Origin: Globomyces pollinis-pini
Lineage: Eukaryota; Chytridiomycota; Chytridiomycetes; Rhizophydiales; Globomycetaceae
NCBI GenBank assembly: GCA_025399215.1
Contig: MU621262.1
Location: 1-37,369, forward strand
Direction: 5' to 3'
DNA: 37,369 bases
Each line of letters begins with the position of its first letter. Positions within the stretch are counted from its first letter, which is position 1. The translations under genes and the position numbers were made by a program. Positions 33,151 through 37,369 of the stretch are shown here, in pieces. The notes under the pieces were generated by a model. It did not search any database and had not been told where the DNA came from. It worked only from the letters and a program-made list of their open reading frames with translations.

Positions 33151-35038
33151 TTAATGTCTAATTCGCTTGACTTTTGATTGATCAATCTTCCAGTCCAATA
33201 TTTGCGAATAAATAGGTGGATCAAAGCAAATCTGGTCTATTCGAAAGGCATTTCTAAAGTTTGTAATTCCAAAATGAAGTGTTTCAAACAACAAACCATC
33301 TAAGGATGCTATGCCTTGGTCATGAACAAGTTCTCTACAGACATGCAATGATAAATCAAACTCCATTTGTAGTGTGCCATCGTCAAGTACCATATCCATC
33401 ATGGGTATTTGTAGTATATCATTAGTTAGAATTTGGCAAGTAGAACAGAAATGTTTGACGCCCATAATCTCAACAGGTTTACTGCAATCCGAATCTAACA
33501 TTAAACACACGGTTACTTACGTATGTTAATAGTCGTTCTGGGTATGATGGATACAATGGCTGCTCGGCAATAGAAAAAATCCACTGTAGTATCTATTGCA
33601 ACACTTAAAGGTATTAGCTTGTGCAAACAGGATGATGATATAATAGCAGGGTTATTCGATATGCAAAGAATATCAGATTTAAGTTGGTCATTTCCAATTA
33701 TATGTTTCTTGTCGCGAATCACACAACTAGATAAACCACTGATAATAACAAACATCCCAACTTCTAAAGCGATTGCTTTTCGTGCAATGGTATCAGTGAG
33801 AGTTACATCACAGGAACCTAACTGATCAGAAATTCTTTGAATTACCAGATTTATCTTGAATTCGGAGCTGATAGTGATATTGTTTCAAACCTCCGTATTC
33901 ATTCTGTATGTATTAGATAACGAATATACCAACGAAATATTAGATATTATCCTGCCATATATTGTCAAATTAACACACTCTGTCGGAATGTTGGTGACTA
34001 ATATTCTATCTTTTGAATTTTCAAAGTTCGTTGGAGTATCAAAAGACTCATTTAGACAATGAATTGATTGCTTGTTGGCTGAAAGAAACAAAACGGTTTC
34101 TGATCCATACTCCAAATTTATCTGATTAAAGTTGCCAATATTTTTAAATTTTTTAGAATTGAACTGCGGGTTCCAAAGGTACACTGTATCTCCAATAGAT
34201 ATTAACAATGCTAGTTTTGCTTGTGTACCATAGAGTGTCAATATACAAGACCCTGACGGATCGGATAGAATGAGATCTAGGCTAAAATTTTCATCAATAT
34301 CCTTTAATTCAAATTGCGGGATCATAACAACCTATGGGATTAATATAACAAGAAGTACTTGAAGTGATAAATTATACTGAGTTCCATTTTGGATACCACT
34401 CAAATCCACATCTTCCAGTAAATGAGTAAACTGCTCAACCAAAAACTGGCCATCCAATGGATTTACAGTTGGTTCTATCAAACAAACAAAAATTTCAGTT
34501 GGTAGAATTACTGATTGCGTAATCAATTGATCATTTTCGTTGACAAATCGTTTTTGAAAGGAATGGCAATGAGTAAATCTGATTTGTTTCTGAGTGTTTA
34601 ATATTAACAAAAGATACGTTCAAAAGTTTAGAATTGATGGGATGAAATCGTGAATGCAACATCATTGACATTGCTACTCCGTTAGAATCCAGTATTTCTA
34701 GCAAAAACATGGAATTGGAATCTACAATATTGGTAACTCTGCATTCAAAATTGGTTGAAAGTGTGGTATTCGGATTCTCCTTTACCATTGCCAAAGACTC
34801 ATAACCTACAATTGTTAGAGGTTATATATCAAACAATCAATTACTGGAATGTTGGTTATTGTTATTGACCAATTCTAATTCAAGAGATGCCTGAATGATT
34901 GTATCAGTCATTCCTCCTGGATATTCATTTAACAAATTTGTCAGGATTCCAATTGTCTGCGTCCTTGGATCAATACTCAGCTGGTTACCATGATCTTTTG
35001 TTTAGGTATGGCTGAATCGAATCCAAAAATCCTGTCAT
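33151..35038 (-). CDS. RPA70-like multi-OB-fold protein with zinc ribbon (MEIOB/SHLD2/CTC1-like)
   Basis: Eight exons: 35038-34989, 34963-34845, 34805-34545, 34510-34359, 34331-33891, 33867-33846 (22 nt), 33817-33521 and 33494-33151, encoding 561 aa. Introns are 25, 39, 34, 27, 23, 28 and 26 nt. I do not recognise a firm orthologue. At least three OB-like beta barrels are visible: a central one with FSLDLILSDPSGSCILTLYG and ISIGDTVYLWNP, a second with LRIQDKSGSCDVTLTD and LEVGMFVIISGL, and a C-terminal one carrying a ribbon HSDC-x12-CSTC, then MDMVLDDGTLQMEFDL. Two successive OB folds plus a zinc-ribbon OB fold is the RPA70 DBD-A/B/C layout shared by MEIOB, SHLD2 and CTC1. Length and the central block most resemble MEIOB. 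Expected activity is single-stranded DNA binding. Model confidence is higher than identity confidence. Confidence 0.72.
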
Positions 35039-35113
35039 GGTGGACAAAGTACAAACTATTTCAGTAGAAATTTTGAACTCAATAAAAACAATCCAAAATA
35101 TACATTCAAGTAT

Positions 35114-35647
35114 TTATTGTAAAATAGTTCCGGTAGGTATTTCATAATTGGTAGAGATGTAGACCAGCGCATTATTTGTATCTTGTGTGCAAAGTAATCC
35201 ACCTGGAAACTGCACTATTCTATCATCATTCAATGTAAATTCACAGTTGATAAAGTCAGATATATCAGCTTCGCCTCCATTTGATTCGGATAAAACAAAA
35301 TCATCAGATTTAACTCCAACACGACTACCTTCTGCAATAGTGCCATCGTCGGTTTTCGGTTGGCACAAGAGAACCCTTTTATCATCGGCATAGAAACCAG
35401 TTACTAATACTTGAGATTTGAAGCCAGCAATCTTTCTAATTGGGAAATTGATAACAACAACACATAATTGTCCAATCAGACTTTGGATGTCTGGGTATCC
35501 AAACACTAACTGCGCAGATGAATTTTTGATGCCGATTTCTGTCCCCAAGTCTACTTCCAACTGATAAGCTGGTTTACGCGCTTTTAAAAACGGCTTGGCA
35601 TTAATTATTCTTCCAATTCTGATATCAAGCTTTAAAAAAGAGTTCAT
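35114..35647 (-). CDS. CsaA/Trbp111-like tRNA-binding-fold protein with C-terminal extension
   Basis: Single exon, 177 aa. Residues 1-110 form a complete EMAPII/Trbp111-type OB fold: FLKLDIRIGRIINAKPF, ARKPAYQLEVDLGTEIGIK, SSAQLVFGY, then VVVINFPIRKIAGFKSQVLV and GSRVG. The ARKPAY...SSAQ and NFP-x-RKIA-x-FKS motifs are those of the bacterial and archaeal CsaA subfamily, not of eukaryotic AIMP1, Arc1 or TyrRS tails. CsaA is a homodimeric tRNA-binding, chaperone-like protein. A further 65 residues (ending EIPTGTILQ) follow; I do not recognise them. No targeting peptide is evident. The gene has no introns in an intron-dense region, which fits a transferred gene but is not proof. It lies 75 bp upstream of the OB-fold gene on the same strand. 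Confidence 0.85.
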   Translation of the reverse strand: MNSFLKLDIRIGRIINAKPFLKARKPAYQLEVDLGTEIGIKNSSAQLVFGYPDIQSLIGQLCVVVINFPIRKIAGFKSQVLVTGFYADDKRVLLCQPKTDDGTIAEGSRVGVKSDDFVLSESNGGEADISDFINCEFTLNDDRIVQFPGGLLCTQDTNNALVYISTNYEIPTGTILQ

Positions 35648-36207
35648 GTTATTTGATTTAATAACTTTAGCTTTTGTTGACTGCCTTTTATATTACCTTT
35701 GTAATATGACACATATAGTGTTTCGGCCGTTAACAAACAACGCATTTTGAACCCATTGCCTTTTTAGAACTAAAACAGCATCATCACTGTGCATGGTTAC
35801 TCTAAATCATTTGTGTCATCACTACACAACCTTAATGCATAGAGTTTCGGCCGGTTTAGAACAACACGAATTTGAACAAAATACCATTTTTACCTTCACT
35901 TGGATAATTATCTAATACAACCTTGAGATTGAAGGTTATGATATAAAATGTCTGATTTACAAACGGAACCATTTATTCCACGCGATGAGGGGATGTATTT
36001 GTTTTCGAGACTATAATCCTATCAATCAAATATTTGATATCTTTTGGGGGTGTATACGCTTAATGTTATTGAACTGTATGTATGTGGTATAAACAACAGA
36101 CAATGCGTCAGTGTAAATATTCACACAAACTGCTATTTATTATTAAACAGAGTCTCAAAGTTATTTAATTCAAAAAATTGACTCTAAACCCGTAAAAGCT
36201 TATTCTA
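35648..36207. other. 560-bp divergent intergenic region with imperfect direct repeat
   Basis: This spacer separates the CsaA-like (-) and GT32 (+) starts, and is the largest in the window. No ORF with coding character is seen. It holds two copies of a roughly 40-bp element around an exact 10-bp core GTTTCGGCCG (35720-35729 and 35844-35853), each followed by an ACAAC...TTTGAAC segment. The stretch after 35900 is AT-rich and featureless to me. Confidence 0.7.
35714..35877. repeat. Two imperfect ~40-bp direct repeats, 124-bp period
   Basis: Copies run about 35714-35752 and 35836-35877. The core GTTTCGGCCG is identical. Downstream, ACAAC and TTTGAAC are conserved in order with small indels between them. 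The GC-rich core stands out in AT-rich surroundings. The copies could be promoter elements for the divergent pair or a tandem duplication that has decayed. Confidence 0.65.
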
Positions 36208-37113
36208 ATGAAATTTTCAAAGAAGACATGTGTTCAAGTGTTTGCTGCAATCACATTTATTATACTCATATCCTTATTATACTTGTCAAGATTCATGTGG
36301 GATGAAAAGAATTGGAAATCTTATGCAGTATCAAACAATTTAAATCTGATGTCAAATATGACCATTCCCAAGATCATTCATCGAACGTGGAAAAACAATG
36401 ACATTCCAGAGAAATGGAAATCTAGTTTTGATCATTGTAAAGCAATGTATCCTGATTACAAACATATTTTATGGACTGATGAAGAGAGTCGTAAATTCAT
36501 TGAATTGGAATACCCAACGTTTTTACAGAATTTTGATTCTTATTGGTATCCCATTCAAAAAGCGGATGCCATTCGTTACTTTGTCTTGTACCATTTTGGC
36601 GGGATTTACATGGATCTAGATATAGGTTGTTCGACAAAAGATATATCAGATCTACTTAGATATGATGCCCTCATTCCGAAAACAGAGCCGATTGGGTTTT
36701 CAAATGATATGATGGCGTGTACAAAGAACCATCCTTTCTTTAAGCAATTAATTGAATCATTAGGGTCTTGGAATCATTGGTATCTTACACCATATTTGAC
36801 AATATTCTTTTCTACCGGACCTATGTTTCTTAATATCCAATTTGGCCTCTATAACACCAAAATTAATCTTCCAGTGTATATACTAGATCCAGAATTTTAC
36901 TCTCGTGAATCAACTAGTTACTTCAGACATTTGATTGGAAATTCTTGGCATTCGTGGGATGCGAGTGTGATCATGTTCCTTTGGGGTCTGTTGCGACGAC
37001 TGAGATGGATAATGCTAGTATTTTGTCTTTATCTGTTGTGGAAATATCGATATAGACTTGTTCACCTTGCTTCCAATTCAACATCAAAACATTTTAAATG
37101 GTTAAAGCAATAG
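36208..37113 (+). CDS. GT32 mannosyltransferase, SUR1/CSG1 type (MIPC synthase catalytic subunit)
   Basis: Single exon, 301 aa. An N-terminal membrane anchor (about residues 10-28) is followed by the lumenal GT32 catalytic domain: IPKIIHRTWKNNDIPEKW, PDYKHILWTDEESR, QKADAIRYFVLYHFGGIYMD, and the DxD motif Asp136-Leu-Asp138 in MDLDIGC. MMACTKNHPFF, STGPMFL and NSWHSWDAS match the fungal inositolphosphorylceramide mannosyltransferases Sur1/Csg1/Csh1. A second hydrophobic segment near 262-280 fits their C-terminal membrane span. The predicted reaction is transfer of mannose from GDP-mannose to inositolphosphorylceramide in the Golgi, making MIPC. OCH1-like GT32 enzymes are the alternative, but the DLD-x-GC form and the C-terminal membrane segment favour SUR1. 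The N-terminus has no cleavable signal. This gene is the strongest fungal-type marker in the window. Confidence 0.9.
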   Translation: MKFSKKTCVQVFAAITFIILISLLYLSRFMWDEKNWKSYAVSNNLNLMSNMTIPKIIHRTWKNNDIPEKWKSSFDHCKAMYPDYKHILWTDEESRKFIELEYPTFLQNFDSYWYPIQKADAIRYFVLYHFGGIYMDLDIGCSTKDISDLLRYDALIPKTEPIGFSNDMMACTKNHPFFKQLIESLGSWNHWYLTPYLTIFFSTGPMFLNIQFGLYNTKINLPVYILDPEFYSRESTSYFRHLIGNSWHSWDASVIMFLWGLLRRLRWIMLVFCLYLLWKYRYRLVHLASNSTSKHFKWLKQ

Positions 37114-37183
37114 AGATTTCAAATATAGTTTTATAGAGTTTCTGATACATTAATCTCTGTTTAGGAAGTATATTATGAGATAA

Positions 37184-37369
37184 TTAATAGTGATGGACAA
37201 GGTCAGGTGTAACACCGCGAACAGTTGGCGGCTCAGTTCCTTCTTTATAGATATCAGTAAATAACTCTTTCAAGTCAGGTTCTTGAGCAGCAATTGAATC
37301 GGCTACGGCTTTATCCATTTCGACACGTACAGCTTTATCGATAGCCTTGATTTCATCTTCAGTTGCTAA
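37184..37369 (-). CDS. PDHA1: Pyruvate dehydrogenase E1 alpha subunit, C-terminal fragment
   Basis: The last 61 codons and stop of a minus-strand gene that continues past the right edge of the window. The visible end reads IKAIDKAVRVEMDKAVADS, then PDLKELFTDIYKEG and TEPPTVRGVTPDLVHHY, which is the conserved C-terminus of mitochondrial E1 alpha. This subunit carries the phosphorylation-loop and thiamine-diphosphate half of the alpha2beta2 decarboxylase. The fragment has no intron. Its presence indicates that an aerobic-type pyruvate dehydrogenase complex is retained. The rest of the gene is outside the window. Confidence 0.93.
   Translation of the reverse strand, partial: LATEDEIKAIDKAVRVEMDKAVADSIAAQEPDLKELFTDIYKEGTEPPTVRGVTPDLVHHY

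Noticed and set aside
1..37369. A ciliate origin, given the intron sizes
   Set aside because: Paramecium-like codes reassign TAA/TAG, whereas here TAA, TAG and TGA are all genuine stops. Heterotrich introns are typically 15-16 nt. The GT32 SUR1-type and MAPKK types point elsewhere.

Overview
This is nuclear DNA from a compact, AT-rich eukaryotic genome. I read sixteen protein-coding genes in 37.4 kb. The standard code applies: TAA, TAG and TGA all end genes, and invariant Trp and Gln positions use TGG and CAA/CAG. Two genes are ciliary (an EFHC1 protein with three DM10 domains and a complete DNAH1-type axonemal dynein heavy chain), so the organism builds a motile flagellum. A SUR1/CSG1-type sphingolipid mannosyltransferase and a Pbs2/Wis1/MKK3/6-type MAPKK suggest a fungal-side (Holomycota) lineage. 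A zoosporic early-diverging fungus or relative (Rozella-, aphelid- or chytrid-like) fits best, but that placement is inference.

The dominant property is intron size. Reconstructing every gene against its protein family gave 94 GT-AG introns. Ninety of them are 22-36 nt, mostly 25-31 nt. The many apparent frame breaks in the window are these introns, not mutations: each reconstructed CDS closes to an intact multiple of three with one terminal stop. Exons are as short as 10 nt.

Layout: 181-1335 (-) APH/EcKinase-like kinase; 1554-3675 (+) EFHC1; 3880-6383 (+) ZW10; 6467-9222 (-) ASH1/SET2-like histone methyltransferase; 9389-10642 (-) MAPKK; 10790-23999 (-) DNAH1; 24093-25893 (-) USP14/Ubp6; 26225-28842 (+) POP1; 28911-30035 (-) secreted S1/P1 nuclease; 30183-31283 (-) WIPI3/4-like PROPPIN; 31457-32568 (-) STN1; 32683-33086 (+) ELOF1/Elf1; 33151-35038 (-) RPA70-like OB-fold protein with a zinc ribbon; 35114-35647 (-) CsaA-like tRNA-binding-fold protein; 36208-37113 (+) GT32 mannosyltransferase; 37184-37369 (-) 3' end of pyruvate dehydrogenase E1 alpha, cut by the window edge.

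Genes are 35-560 bp apart and there is no sign of operons, mobile elements, RNA genes or CRISPR. Only two gene-free stretches exceed 300 bp (25894-26224 and 35648-36207), and each holds a small direct repeat. Functional themes are the cilium (EFHC1, DNAH1), chromosome and telomere maintenance (ZW10, SET protein, STN1, OB-fold protein), RNA and protein turnover (POP1, USP14, S1/P1, WIPI) and stress signalling (MAPKK). Apart from STN1 and the OB-fold protein, neighbours show no evident pathway link.
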